The position numbers and the translations under genes were made by a program. A DNA stretch of 64,000 bases from UMGS1840 sp964537245 (lineage in GTDB: Bacteria; Bacillota; Clostridia; UMGS1840): the NCBI GenBank assembly GCA_964537245.1, contig CAZHZL010000001.1, positions 1 to 64,000 of the forward strand, in the 5' to 3' direction. Shown here one piece after another: positions 16,793-26,073 of the stretch (its first letter is position 1; each line of letters starts with the position of its first letter). The notes under the pieces were generated by a model. It was not told the DNA's origin, did not search any database, and saw only the letters and a program-made list of their open reading frames with translations.

Positions 16793-17356
16793 TTATATGA
16801 GTCTATCAATATATTTCCAGCCGCCAAAAGCAGGGTCGAAATGACCTTTTTCCATAAGCTCTGCCCAAGCATCATCGCGGGGAGAATTTTTTGTGTCGAG
16901 AAGTCCTTTATATGGCGGTGCAAGCTCACACGGTGATTCTGTGTACATAAGAAGCATATCTCCGCTGTGGAATATTATTCCGTATTTATCGCCGTCACAC
17001 GGAAATTCTTCCTGATACTGAAAATGGTAATATATGTAGCTTGAGATTTTTCCATGACGCACAAAATTAATTCTCAGCTCAGGGGTTTTTGGCTGTTTTC
17101 TTTCCCAGCTTTCATCGTCCTGAGGCATAGAGTAGTGGAAAATTTCAGACATATTTTCCCATGAGCTTCCGTCAGGATAAAGCTTCATATCAGCAGAAAC
17201 CACATCGCTGGGGTCTACTGTTTCGTTTTTTGATTCAACATACATAAAAGCCATGTTTTCATAAGTAAATATACTTACATTATCTGCGATGCCGTTTTCT
17301 TTTAATTTGATATTTTTGTTTTCGGGATAACCCTTGAATAAAAATCTGTATACCAT
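16793..17356 (-). CDS. Unknown cytoplasmic protein
   Basis: I do not recognise this 187-residue protein. It has no signal or membrane helix and is rich in aromatic and acidic residues. Notable segments are YPDGSSWENMSEIFHYSMPQDD and a C-terminal DDAWAELMEKGHFDPAFGGWKYID. Alternating hydrophobic segments suggest a compact beta-rich fold. A Shine-Dalgarno AAAGGAAA precedes the ATG. It faces the phage cassette and is flanked by terminators on both sides, so it is a single-gene unit between the cassette and tRNA-Val. Whether it belongs to the cassette is unknown. Confidence 0.6.
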   Translation of the reverse strand: MVYRFLFKGYPENKNIKLKENGIADNVSIFTYENMAFMYVESKNETVDPSDVVSADMKLYPDGSSWENMSEIFHYSMPQDDESWERKQPKTPELRINFVRHGKISSYIYYHFQYQEEFPCDGDKYGIIFHSGDMLLMYTESPCELAPPYKGLLDTKNSPRDDAWAELMEKGHFDPAFGGWKYIDRLI

Positions 17357-17381
17357 TTTTTAAAATTTCCTTTCATTTAGT

Positions 17382-17414
17382 AAAAAAAGACTATTCCGAA
17401 GAACAGTCTTTTTC
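17382..17414 (-). terminator. Terminator after tRNA-Val
   Basis: On the minus strand, AGACTGTTC and GAATAGTCT pair around a TTCG tetraloop and are followed by seven T, directly after the tRNA CCA end. Confidence 0.85.
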
Positions 17415-17490
17415 TGGTGGGAACAATAGGGCTCGAACCTATGACCCTCTGCTTGTAAGGCAGATGCTCTCCCAGCTGAGCTATGCTCCC
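17415..17490 (-). tRNA. tRNA-Val (anticodon TAC)
   Basis: On the minus strand a 76-base cloverleaf: acceptor GGGAGCA, anticodon loop with TAC in CTTACAA, T-arm GGTTCGAGCC, and an encoded CCA end. The TAC anticodon reads GTA and related Val codons. Confidence 0.95.
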
Positions 17491-17601
17491 ATATGAGCTA
17501 CCTTTTTCCAAAGGACTTGTATATATTAACATACTTTTTTTAATTTGTCAATACTTTTTTTGAATTTTTTTGTTTTTTTTGAATTTTTTTAAAATTCATA
17601 A

Positions 17602-17629
17602 TTGACTTTCGGATAAGTTGTGTTATAAT
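17602..17629 (+). promoter_or_regulatory. Promoter of the DEAD-box helicase
   Basis: TTGACT at 17602-17607, 16-base spacer, TATAAT at 17624-17629 with an upstream TG (extended -10). Confidence 0.75.
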
Positions 17630-17663
17630 AGATAAAGAAAATTGATTTAACCAAGGAGAAACT

Positions 17664-19367
17664 ATGGAAACCTTACTTTTTGAAAATTTGGATATATCTT
17701 CGGAAATAAAAAAAGCGCTCTCGGATATGGATATTACAGAAGCGACTGAAATACAGCAGGAAAGTATTGAGCCAATGCTTTTATATAAGGACATACTTGC
17801 GCAGGCACCCACGGGAACAGGAAAAACCTTTGCTTTTGGAATTCCGATTGTCGAAAGAATAATCGAAGACGACGAAACTGTACAGGCGCTTATTTTATGC
17901 CCTACAAGAGAGCTTGCAATTCAGATTACAAACGAGCTAAACAAGCTTACAAAATATAAGAAAAAAGTTAAATCTCTCGCTGTTTACGGCGGACAGAATA
18001 TTGAAAGGCAAATAAGCGCATTAAGAGATAAGCCTCAGATTATCGTGGCAACTCCTGGCAGACTTATGGACCATATGAAAAGGAAAAAAATTTTTCTTTC
18101 AAATCTGTCAACCGTTGTGCTTGATGAGGCCGATGAAATGCTTAATATGGGCTTTCGTGAGGATATTGAAACTATTTTGAAAAATGTCCCTGAAGGTGTT
18201 CAGACGGTTATGTTTTCTGCAACATTAAGCGGTGAAATACTTGAGATTGCAAAAAGCTTTCAGAAAAAAGACGCAAAAAAAATAAAGATAACTAAAAAAG
18301 AGGTCACGGTTTCAACTGTGAAGCAGTATTATTTAGAGGTGAAAAATGCTCAGAAGGCTGACTTGTTGAAGGCAATGCTTGAAATTAACAAATATGAGCT
18401 TAGTCTTGTATTCTGCAACACAAAAAAGAGAGTTGACGAGCTTTGTGAGGAGCTTGCGGAAGGCGGTTACAAGGTTGAAGCGTTGCATGGTGATATGAAG
18501 CAGATTCAGCGTGACAGAGTAATGAGCAAATTCAGAGGAAGGTATGTCAACATACTTGTTGCAACAGATGTTGCGGCGAGGGGAATAGATGTCGACGATA
18601 TTGACGCTGTTTTTAATTACGATATACCGATGGATGACGAATATTATGTCCACAGAATAGGGCGAACAGGTCGTGCAAAAAAAGAAGGTGTATCGTACAC
18701 ATTTCTTTCAAACAAAGAAATGTGGAGACTTAAGGAAATAATGAAATATACAAAAACCACAATTATTCCGATGAAAAGACCTTCTCTTGATGAGATAGAA
18801 AGAAAAAAAGCTGATGAGCTTATTGAAAAGGCAAAGATGGTTTCGGAAAACGAAGATATTTCGTACTTTGCTTCTCTGCTTGAAAGAAAAAAAGAAGAAA
18901 ACGAAGCTTTCAGTGTTCAGGATATTGCAGCAGCGCTTTTGTATATGAAATTAAAGCCGCAAAAGGTTAAAAATACAGTCACAGATTCCGATGAAAAAAA
19001 GAATAAAAAGGAGAAAAAAGAAAAAAACACTAAAAAAGATAAAAAAGCTGATACGGCAAGGCTGTTTTTCAATGTGGGAAGTCTTGATAAGGTCCGCAGA
19101 CGAAATATTGAAGATTTATTTAACGACCATCCTACGCTTCGCGGTATTACTGTTGAAAATATTGATGTGTATGACAAATATTCTTTTGTCGATGTGCCTT
19201 ATGGTGATGCAAAAGAGGTATGCGATAATTTATGCGGAATGAATTTTAAGGGGAGAATCCTCAGCGTTGATATTGCTCTTACAGAGAAAAAGCCGAAGGA
19301 ATTTGCTGCTAAAAAAGACAACAAACAAAAAAACGGAAAAAATAACAAAAAAAGGGGTCGGTTTTAG
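17664..19367 (+). CDS. DEAD-box RNA helicase with DbpA RNA-binding domain
   Basis: ATP-dependent unwinding of RNA duplexes, probably in ribosome assembly or cold-shock mRNA decay. Motif I APTGTGKT is at 48-55, PTREL near 80-84 and DEAD at 154-157. SAT and HRIGRTGRA of the second RecA domain follow. A Lys-rich linker (around 445-470) leads to a C-terminal DbpA-type domain (FNVGSLDKVRRRNIEDLF through GRILSVDIAL) that binds a specific RNA structure. The final 20 residues are Lys/Asn-rich. At 567 residues it matches the CshA/DeaD group. Own promoter upstream and a terminator overlapping the stop make it monocistronic. Confidence 0.92.
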   Translation: METLLFENLDISSEIKKALSDMDITEATEIQQESIEPMLLYKDILAQAPTGTGKTFAFGIPIVERIIEDDETVQALILCPTRELAIQITNELNKLTKYKKKVKSLAVYGGQNIERQISALRDKPQIIVATPGRLMDHMKRKKIFLSNLSTVVLDEADEMLNMGFREDIETILKNVPEGVQTVMFSATLSGEILEIAKSFQKKDAKKIKITKKEVTVSTVKQYYLEVKNAQKADLLKAMLEINKYELSLVFCNTKKRVDELCEELAEGGYKVEALHGDMKQIQRDRVMSKFRGRYVNILVATDVAARGIDVDDIDAVFNYDIPMDDEYYVHRIGRTGRAKKEGVSYTFLSNKEMWRLKEIMKYTKTTIIPMKRPSLDEIERKKADELIEKAKMVSENEDISYFASLLERKKEENEAFSVQDIAAALLYMKLKPQKVKNTVTDSDEKKNKKEKKEKNTKKDKKADTARLFFNVGSLDKVRRRNIEDLFNDHPTLRGITVENIDVYDKYSFVDVPYGDAKEVCDNLCGMNFKGRILSVDIALTEKKPKEFAAKKDNKQKNGKNNKKRGRF

Positions 19368-19379
19368 ACCTCTTTTTTG
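19344..19379 (+). terminator. Terminator after the helicase
   Basis: A-rich arm with GGGGTC pairs with GACCTC followed by TTTTTT; it covers the stop codon of the helicase gene. Confidence 0.8.
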
Positions 19380-19389
19380 CTTAAAACTA

Positions 19390-19418
19390 TTGATTTTTTT
19401 TATTATATGTGCTATAAT
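19390..19418 (+). promoter_or_regulatory. Promoter of the polysaccharide operon
   Basis: TTGATT at 19390-19395, 17-base spacer, TATAAT at 19413-19418, upstream of the RecF-like ATPase that opens the operon. Confidence 0.7.
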
Positions 19419-19460
19419 TAAATGAATATGTTTTTATAAAATATCAAGGTGTGAAATACA

Positions 19461-20399
19461 TTGACCTATGAACAGAATTATTTTTTTGAAAGTATACATA
19501 TAAAAGCTTTCGGCAGATTAAAAGATATAAAGCTTGATAAAGCGGGAAAAATAAATCTTATCCGTTGTGATGGGAATTTTGGTAAAACCTCTTTTTTGGA
19601 GGCTGTTGGAATTATGGCGCGACCGTTGGAGGTGTGTCGTTGTTATAATCATTTTTTTGAAAAGCATGGAGACAACGCACCAAAATATTTAAAAAGACTT
19701 TTTATTCCTTCTGACAGAGTGGAGCTTTGCTGGACTGCAAAGGAACTTGAATTTTTTGACAGATTGCTCGGTATAGTGGAAGAAAACGGAGATTTTGAAG
19801 GCTACGGATATTATCAACTAAAAAATGACAAGCTTGGCATAAAAAGATTTGAGGGGAACGGGATAACGATAGAAAACGGCTGTTCTCCGTTTCCGGTTAT
19901 TGCAGATTTTACAGGAGCAAGGTGCGGATTTTATGACTGTCTTTCATGGGATAAGCTGACAGAATTTAAAGAATCTGAAAATATGCTGTTAAAGGATTAT
20001 GTTATTGATTTGATATGTTGTTATAACGAAGATATAACGGATATATTTTTAAAAGATAATGAGCTTTATGTAAACAGCGATGTGTACGGAGAAATTCCGG
20101 CAAGACTTCTGGGAAGCTTTTTGTACAGCTGTATAGTATTTTACAAGATTCTGGAAATGAATACTGATGAAGTTTTTCTTATTGATAATTTTGACTGTAT
20201 GCTTTGTGATTCAAACACAGCGGTGTATGTTGAAATGTTTTTAGGTCTTATACACATGCTGGAAAGCTTTCAAAATACGGACAGACAGTTTTTTATTACC
20301 GTAAAAAATGAGAAAACGGTTAATGCTTTTTCAGAGATTATGAACAGAAATAAACAACAGGACAAGCTTACTGTAACTGTCCTTGATAAAATTCCTTAG
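19461..20399 (+). CDS. RecF/SMC-like ATPase with altered Walker A
   Basis: 312 residues. The N-terminus has the signature of RecF/OLD-type ABC ATPases: HIKAFGRLKDIKLDKAGKINLI followed by a P-loop CDGNFGKTSF at 36-45. The first glycine of GxxxxGKT is replaced by C36, so nucleotide binding may be weakened. A late hydrophobic-acidic segment (EVFLIDNFDC) looks like a degenerate Walker B, and FFITVKN is the usual D-loop/H-loop strand. No TOPRIM domain follows, so it is not an OLD nuclease. It starts at TTG 19461 with AAGGTG upstream and leads directly into the glycosyltransferase genes. Role unknown, possibly a regulator or a defence ATPase. Confidence 0.6.
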   Translation: MTYEQNYFFESIHIKAFGRLKDIKLDKAGKINLIRCDGNFGKTSFLEAVGIMARPLEVCRCYNHFFEKHGDNAPKYLKRLFIPSDRVELCWTAKELEFFDRLLGIVEENGDFEGYGYYQLKNDKLGIKRFEGNGITIENGCSPFPVIADFTGARCGFYDCLSWDKLTEFKESENMLLKDYVIDLICCYNEDITDIFLKDNELYVNSDVYGEIPARLLGSFLYSCIVFYKILEMNTDEVFLIDNFDCMLCDSNTAVYVEMFLGLIHMLESFQNTDRQFFITVKNEKTVNAFSEIMNRNKQQDKLTVTVLDKIP

Positions 20400-20415
20400 A
20401 ATATGTGAGGGAGAA

Positions 20416-21618
20416 ATGAAGATTTTGCAGATAAATGCTGCTTTGGAGTATGGGAGTACGGGGAGAAATGCCATTGAGCTTTCCGATTATCTCAGAAAAA
20501 AGGGGCATGAGAGTATAATTGCATATAGTAACTGTATCAAGCCGATAGAAAATTCTTACAGAATAAATTCCGGCTTTGATGTGAAGCTTCATGGGCTTTT
20601 ATCAAGAGTAACAGGACTTCAGGGATATTTTTCATATTTTTCGACAAAAAGACTTATAAGCTTTATGAAAAAAGAAAAGTTTGATATTGTTGTTCTGGGG
20701 AATCTTCATGGCAATTTTATAAATCTTCCGCTTCTTTTTAAATACCTGTCAGAAAGTAAAATTGCAACCGTTATTGTTCTTCACGACTGTTTTTTATATA
20801 CAGGCAGGTGTACTCATTACACGAAAGATAACTGCTTTTTGTGGAAAACAGGTTGCCATAACTGTCCGAGGCTGAAGACGGATAACAAAAGCTGGTTTTT
20901 TGACAGAAGCAAAAAAATGTACAAGCTGAGAAAAAATTTCTACGAAAATGCATACAAGCTTGGAATAATCGGTGTTTCAAAGTGGATAACGAATGAAGCA
21001 AAAAAGTCGGTTATGAAAAATGCCGATATAATAAAAATGATTTACAATTGGGTTGACCTTGATATTTTCAAGCCTAAAGAAACAAATCTGAAAAAGAAAT
21101 ACGCAATAGAGGATAAGTTTGTTATTCTTGGAGTTGCAAGCGGGTGGACGCAAGGTAAGGGACTTAAATATTTTTATGAGCTTGCAAAAAATATTGCAGG
21201 TGACTGTCATATTGTTCTTGTCGGTAAAAATACAAACCGTATTAATTCGGATAAGATAACATACATAGATGAAACTCATGATGTTATTGAGCTTTCGGAG
21301 ATATATAATATGGCTGATATGTTTTTAAGCTTTTCTTATGAAGAGAGCTTTGGGAAGGTAACAGCGGAAGCACTGTCCTGCGGAGTTCCCGTCGTTGTTC
21401 CCGATACTACCGCAAACCCTGAGCTTGTGGGTGAGAATTGCGGCTATGTATTCAAGAGCTTTGATACAAATGAGGTTCTATATTATATTGAAAAGATAAA
21501 ACAGGATAAAAAAGAAAAATACAGCGCTTCTGCAAGAAAATTTGCAGAAGACAGCTTTGATAAAGATGAAAATCTGGAAGAATATTCGGATTTATTTGAA
21601 CAAATTGTGAAAGGATAA
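20416..21618 (+). CDS. Family 4 glycosyltransferase with cysteine motif
   Basis: Probably transfers a sugar to a lipid-linked surface polysaccharide at the cytoplasmic membrane. GT-B fold: the N-domain starts MKILQINAALEYGSTGRNA, and the C-domain has the donor site SFGKVTAEALSCGVPVVVP. Unusual is a cysteine cluster: the acceptor-side HDC at 123-125 is followed by C132, C140, C147 and C150, which could bind a metal. The same positions recur in the gene at 22705. ATG 20416 has GAGGGAG upstream. Probably co-transcribed with the ATPase gene before it. Confidence 0.85.
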   Translation: MKILQINAALEYGSTGRNAIELSDYLRKKGHESIIAYSNCIKPIENSYRINSGFDVKLHGLLSRVTGLQGYFSYFSTKRLISFMKKEKFDIVVLGNLHGNFINLPLLFKYLSESKIATVIVLHDCFLYTGRCTHYTKDNCFLWKTGCHNCPRLKTDNKSWFFDRSKKMYKLRKNFYENAYKLGIIGVSKWITNEAKKSVMKNADIIKMIYNWVDLDIFKPKETNLKKKYAIEDKFVILGVASGWTQGKGLKYFYELAKNIAGDCHIVLVGKNTNRINSDKITYIDETHDVIELSEIYNMADMFLSFSYEESFGKVTAEALSCGVPVVVPDTTANPELVGENCGYVFKSFDTNEVLYYIEKIKQDKKEKYSASARKFAEDSFDKDENLEEYSDLFEQIVKG

Positions 21619-21624
21619 ATTAAA

Positions 21625-22686
21625 ATGTTTTACATAAATACGATGTTTACTTTGCTTGTAATGCGGTATTTTATGGTAGGTGCAGGTAAAAACAATCCGG
21701 AGCGGGCAGATAAAGTTTACCTTTTTATTGCTTCCGGGATTCTGGCAGCTATTACGGGTTTAAGAGGAAAATATGTTGGTACGGATACACTTGGTTATAT
21801 GAATAATTTTCTCAGGATGGATAGTTACAGCTGGAAATATGCTTTGAGTGACCGTTCGGGCAGATTTGAATGGGGATATAAGCTGCTTACTAAGCTAATC
21901 GGTGTTATAACGGATAACGAGAATGTTTTTTTGTTTATTGTAGCTGCAATATTTGCGATATGCTTAGGAATTTATATAAATAAAAATTCTAAAAACAGAT
22001 TTTTAAGTATTCTTCTTTATTATACCGTAAGTGGATTTTCCTTTCAGCTTTCGGGTGTACGCCAGTCTCTTGCAATGGGGATTTGTCTTTTATCCTTTGA
22101 ATATATAAAGCAAAGAAAGCTGTTTAAATTTTTGGTGCTTGCGTTTATTGCGTCACTTTTTCATAAATCTGCATTAGCGCTTATACCGATGTATTTTGTT
22201 GCTTATTTGAAAATAAATCTTATAAACTTTGTTTTGCTTTCTATTGCGGGTATTTTTGCTTGTATATACAGTACACCTTTGACTCATCTTGTAAATACTA
22301 TTTTGGGATATGAAAAGCAAATGATAGGTTTTGAAAGCGGAGCAATCTTTGTTGTTATAATGTATGTAATTACAATTATGGCTTCATATATATATACGAA
22401 CTGGCTTGAAAAACAGGATAAGCACAATACATTTTTCTTTAATATGACTTTTGTGTCTCTTATTATATATATATTAAGATATTTCATTCAGATAGCGGAA
22501 AGAATAAGCTATTACTATCAGTTTTCTTTTATTATTTTGCTTCCGAACCTGGTTGAATCAATTGAAGATGATAAAACAAGACATTTTATAAAAACTGCAG
22601 TTGTAATTCTTGCGTGTGCTTTATATGGATACAGATGTATTAGGGGATCAAATTCAACACATCATTATTATTTTTTCTGGCAATAA
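21625..22686 (+). CDS. EpsG-family polysaccharide polymerase-like protein
   Basis: 353-residue membrane protein with about ten hydrophobic helices. The motif ITGLRGKYVGTDTLGYMN near residue 50 and GVRQSLAMGICLLSFEY near 145 are hallmarks of EpsG/Wzy-like proteins, which polymerise lipid-linked repeat units on the outer face of the membrane. The position between two related glycosyltransferases fits a Wzx/Wzy-dependent polysaccharide. It follows the previous gene after 6 bases. Confidence 0.85.
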   Translation: MFYINTMFTLLVMRYFMVGAGKNNPERADKVYLFIASGILAAITGLRGKYVGTDTLGYMNNFLRMDSYSWKYALSDRSGRFEWGYKLLTKLIGVITDNENVFLFIVAAIFAICLGIYINKNSKNRFLSILLYYTVSGFSFQLSGVRQSLAMGICLLSFEYIKQRKLFKFLVLAFIASLFHKSALALIPMYFVAYLKINLINFVLLSIAGIFACIYSTPLTHLVNTILGYEKQMIGFESGAIFVVIMYVITIMASYIYTNWLEKQDKHNTFFFNMTFVSLIIYILRYFIQIAERISYYYQFSFIILLPNLVESIEDDKTRHFIKTAVVILACALYGYRCIRGSNSTHHYYFFWQ

Positions 22687-22704
22687 ATGAAAGGTTGGTT
22701 TTTT

Positions 22705-23889
22705 ATGAAAGTTGTTCAGATAAATTCGTGTTACGGTGTTGGTAGTACCGGAAGAATTGTTGAAGGAATAAGCAAAGTTCTTGATGAAAATAATATTGAA
22801 AATTATGTTTTTTATGCTATTGGAAACCAAGATAATAAAAATGCTTTTAAAATGGAGAGTAAGTTGTATTTAAAATTTAATGTTTTAAAAACCCGTTTTT
22901 TCGGAAAGCATGGATTTTACTCTCACTTTGCAACTTATAGGTTGTTGAAGAAAATTGATAGAATAAAGCCTGATATTATACATCTTCATAATATACATGG
23001 ACACTATATTAATGTTAGAATGCTTTTTAATTACATAAAAAAGAAAAACACAAAAGTAATATGGACTTTGCATGATTGTTGGGCTTTTACAGGTCACTGT
23101 GCACATTTTGATTATATTGGTTGTGAAAAATGGAAGAACGGCTGTAATAACTGCCGACAACTGAAAAGTTATCCTAAAAGTTTGATTTTTGACAGGAGCA
23201 AAATATCTTTTCATGATAAAAAAACGTTTTTTATGGGAGTTAAGGATTTGACAATCATCACGCCGAGCGAGTGGTTATCAAAGCTTGTAAAACAATCATT
23301 TTTGAAAGATTATCCTGTCGAAGTTATAAATAATGGGATAGATTTAAACAGCTTTAAAACAGCAGAAAGTAACTTCAGAGAAAAATATGGTATAGAAAAT
23401 AATTTTGTTGTTATGGGAATAGCTTTTGATTTGTACAGTAAGAAAGGCGGAAAATATCTTATTGAGCTTGCAAAAAAATTAGGAGATGAATATACAGTAG
23501 TTATTGTAGGATTACCTACGAGTAAAGAATATCCAAAAAATGTAATTACAGTTCCGAGAACAAATTCAAAAGAAGAACTTGCAAAAATTTACTCAATGGC
23601 AGATGTTTTTGTAAATCCAACATTAGAGGACACATTTCCTACAGTAAATCTCGAAGCATTAGCTTGTGGAACACCTGTGATTACCTTTAATACCGGTGGA
23701 AGTCCTGAATCTGTTGATGAGTCTACCGGCTATATTGTGGAAAAATGTGATGTGGATGAATTAGCTGAAAAAGTTCTGAAAATAAAAAAAGGAAATTACA
23801 CTGGTGCTTGTATTGCAAAAGCAAAAAAAATGTATGATGAAAATGTAAAATTTAAAGAATACTTGAATTTATACAAGGGGCGGGATTGA
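22705..23889 (+). CDS. Family 4 glycosyltransferase with cysteine motif (paralogue)
   Basis: Paralogue of the gene at 20416: same start pattern (MKVVQINSCYGVGSTGR), HDC at 123-125, and cysteines at exactly C132, C140, C147 and C150. The donor-binding region is FVNPTLEDTFPTVNLEALACGTPVITF. The close positional match with different surrounding sequence points to an old duplication with changed sugar specificity. Start at ATG 22705 with AAGG upstream; an in-frame ATG at 22687 lies before this. The DNA from about here to 28.5 kb looks more AT-rich than the flanks. Ends in ATGA-type overlap with the next gene. Confidence 0.85.
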   Translation: MKVVQINSCYGVGSTGRIVEGISKVLDENNIENYVFYAIGNQDNKNAFKMESKLYLKFNVLKTRFFGKHGFYSHFATYRLLKKIDRIKPDIIHLHNIHGHYINVRMLFNYIKKKNTKVIWTLHDCWAFTGHCAHFDYIGCEKWKNGCNNCRQLKSYPKSLIFDRSKISFHDKKTFFMGVKDLTIITPSEWLSKLVKQSFLKDYPVEVINNGIDLNSFKTAESNFREKYGIENNFVVMGIAFDLYSKKGGKYLIELAKKLGDEYTVVIVGLPTSKEYPKNVITVPRTNSKEELAKIYSMADVFVNPTLEDTFPTVNLEALACGTPVITFNTGGSPESVDESTGYIVEKCDVDELAEKVLKIKKGNYTGACIAKAKKMYDENVKFKEYLNLYKGRD

Positions 23890-25019
23890 TGAAAATAAAA
23901 CTATTATTTTTTATTAACACTCTTTCTGGCGGCGGTGCGGAAAAAGTGCTTGTTGATATAGTTAATAATCTGGATAAAGAAAAGTTTGACATTACTCTTT
24001 TGACTTTAGTTGATGATGGTATACATAAGAAAAATCTTTCGTCAGATGTACATTATAAATCAATAGTAAAAGTAAAGAATGGTATCTTGAAAAAAATATG
24101 GCAATATTTTTTAAATTTCGTTTTACCTCCAAAAATTATTTATAATATCTTTATAAAATCTGATTATGATTATGAAGTGGCTTTTTTAGAGGGAATACCA
24201 ACAAAAATATTATCGTATTCGACAAATAAAAACTCAAAGAAATTTGCTTGGGTGCATACGAACTTGTTCACTAATTTTGCCGGGCATAATAAAATTTTTA
24301 AAAACTTTGATGATTATGTAGCTTGTTATAAGAGGTATGATAAAATTTTTTGTGTATCTGAGGGCGTAAAAGATGGATTCTTTAAAAGGTTTGGAATAAA
24401 AAACAACACAGAAGTTATTTTTAATCCATATGATGATGAAAAAATAGTTGAACTTTCAGATGAGGGGCAGTGTGAAATTTCAGTAGACGATATATTTAAA
24501 ATAGTAACAGTTGGCAGATTGTGTGAGCAAAAAGGTTATGAAAGACTGATTGAAATATATAATCGCTTGATTAAAGAAAAGTATCACTGTCATTTATATA
24601 TTTTGGGGGAAGGTGCTAAAAGACTTGTTTTAGAAAAATACATAAATGAAAACAACTTGCAGGATAGTGTGACTCTTTTAGGTTTTAAAAAAAATCCTTA
24701 TAAGTATATTAAAGCGTGTGATTTGTTTGTTTGTTCGTCTTTTGCTGAAGGCTTTAGCACAGCTGTTGCTGAAAGTATAATTTTAGGCGTTCCTGTTATA
24801 AGTACCAATGTTTCAGGTGCAAAAGAAATTTTGGGTAATTCGGAATTTGGACTTGTTACTGAAAATAATGCAGAGGCATTGTATACAGGATTGAAAGAAC
24901 TGCTTTCCAAAAAGGAAAAATATGACTTCTATAAGATAAAAGCCGCAGAAAGAGCAAGCTATTTTAAATTGGAAAATTCAATAAAAAATATAGAAAACAT
25001 ATTTTTTGGGGGGAAATAA
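23889..25019 (+). CDS. Family 4 glycosyltransferase
   Basis: 376 residues. GT4 of the GT-B fold: the N-terminal LLFFINTLSGGGAEKVLVDIVNNL is the classical start of lipopolysaccharide-type hexosyltransferases, and FVCSSFAEGFSTAVAESIILGVPVISTNVSGAKEI contains the E-x7-E donor site. Middle motif VGRLCEQKGYERLIE marks the C-domain. TGATG overlap with the previous stop indicates coupling. No cysteine cluster as in its two neighbours. The donor sugar cannot be told from sequence. Confidence 0.87.
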   Translation: MKIKLLFFINTLSGGGAEKVLVDIVNNLDKEKFDITLLTLVDDGIHKKNLSSDVHYKSIVKVKNGILKKIWQYFLNFVLPPKIIYNIFIKSDYDYEVAFLEGIPTKILSYSTNKNSKKFAWVHTNLFTNFAGHNKIFKNFDDYVACYKRYDKIFCVSEGVKDGFFKRFGIKNNTEVIFNPYDDEKIVELSDEGQCEISVDDIFKIVTVGRLCEQKGYERLIEIYNRLIKEKYHCHLYILGEGAKRLVLEKYINENNLQDSVTLLGFKKNPYKYIKACDLFVCSSFAEGFSTAVAESIILGVPVISTNVSGAKEILGNSEFGLVTENNAEALYTGLKELLSKKEKYDFYKIKAAERASYFKLENSIKNIENIFFGGK

Positions 25020-25020
25020 A

Positions 25021-26043
25021 ATGGAATATGAGATTAGTGTTATAATTCCGGTATATAATGTTGAAAAAACTTTAAGAAGGTGCGTTGACAGTGTTCTTGC
25101 ACAAACTTTTAAAAATTATGAAATAATTTTAGTTGATGACGGTTCTCCTGATAATAGTGGAGAAATATGTGATGAATATGCGGAAAAATATGATTTTATA
25201 CGAGTTATACATAAGGAGAACGAAGGGCTTGGTCCAACAAGGAATTGTGGAGTTAAAGAAGCTAAAGGCAAATATATTTATCATTGTGATTCTGATGATT
25301 GGATAAAGGAAAATACACTTGAAGATGCATATAATTCAGCAGTAGAAAATGATGCAGATGTAGTTTTATTTGGATATACATTATATACTGAAAAAGACGG
25401 TTTAGTCGAAAAATATACAGCGGTGAATGTTCCCGAAGCTGTTTACAAAAATAATGATGATGTTAAATCTTTTTTTATTAAAAATATAGATAACTATTTT
25501 GTTGTTCAGTCAGCATGTAATCGTTTGATAAAAAAACAATTTTTGATTGAAAACAACATATGGTTCAGACCGTTTCGCAGGTGTCAGGATATAGTTTTTT
25601 CATATGATTTGTTTGAAAAAATCAATTGTCTGTCTACATTGAGCAGTGCTTATTATGAATACATTATTGAACCAAATGTATATAAAGGAAGAAGCTTTGA
25701 TGAAATGATAGATATTTATCTTTCAGTTTATGATATAGTTAAGGAGAAGCTAATCGGGTGGGGGGAATTTTACGGCGATAATAAAAATAAAATTGTTTCG
25801 ATTTACTGTGCTCATATAGCTAATTATTTATCTTTTTATGTTTTTCGTAAGTCAGATGAAAAGAGATTGACAATTATAAAAGATTTTTTAAAAAACGAAA
25901 AAGTATATTTTCTTTTTTTGGATTTGGATTTGAATAAGGAAAAATCAAGATTTTTGAGGATGGTTGGCAATGCAATACAAAAGAAAAGTTCCTTGTTTTT
26001 GTATGCAGTGCTGATGTTGCATAATCTGAAAATAAAGAAATAA
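25021..26043 (+). CDS. Family 2 glycosyltransferase
   Basis: GT-A fold enzyme of about 340 residues. The N-terminal SVIIPVYNVEKTLRRCVDSVLAQTF, DDGSPDNSGEICDEYA and NEGLGPTRNCG, with a metal-binding DSDD in IYHCDSDDWI, are all intact. It adds a sugar to the growing repeat unit on the cytoplasmic side. The ATG at 25021 follows GGGGGGAAATAAA just after the previous stop. The C-terminal 100 residues are predicted amphipathic helices that may lie on the membrane. Confidence 0.9.
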   Translation: MEYEISVIIPVYNVEKTLRRCVDSVLAQTFKNYEIILVDDGSPDNSGEICDEYAEKYDFIRVIHKENEGLGPTRNCGVKEAKGKYIYHCDSDDWIKENTLEDAYNSAVENDADVVLFGYTLYTEKDGLVEKYTAVNVPEAVYKNNDDVKSFFIKNIDNYFVVQSACNRLIKKQFLIENNIWFRPFRRCQDIVFSYDLFEKINCLSTLSSAYYEYIIEPNVYKGRSFDEMIDIYLSVYDIVKEKLIGWGEFYGDNKNKIVSIYCAHIANYLSFYVFRKSDEKRLTIIKDFLKNEKVYFLFLDLDLNKEKSRFLRMVGNAIQKKSSLFLYAVLMLHNLKIKK

Positions 26044-26073
26044 TATTTTTTGTGATATATGGAGGAAAAAAGT

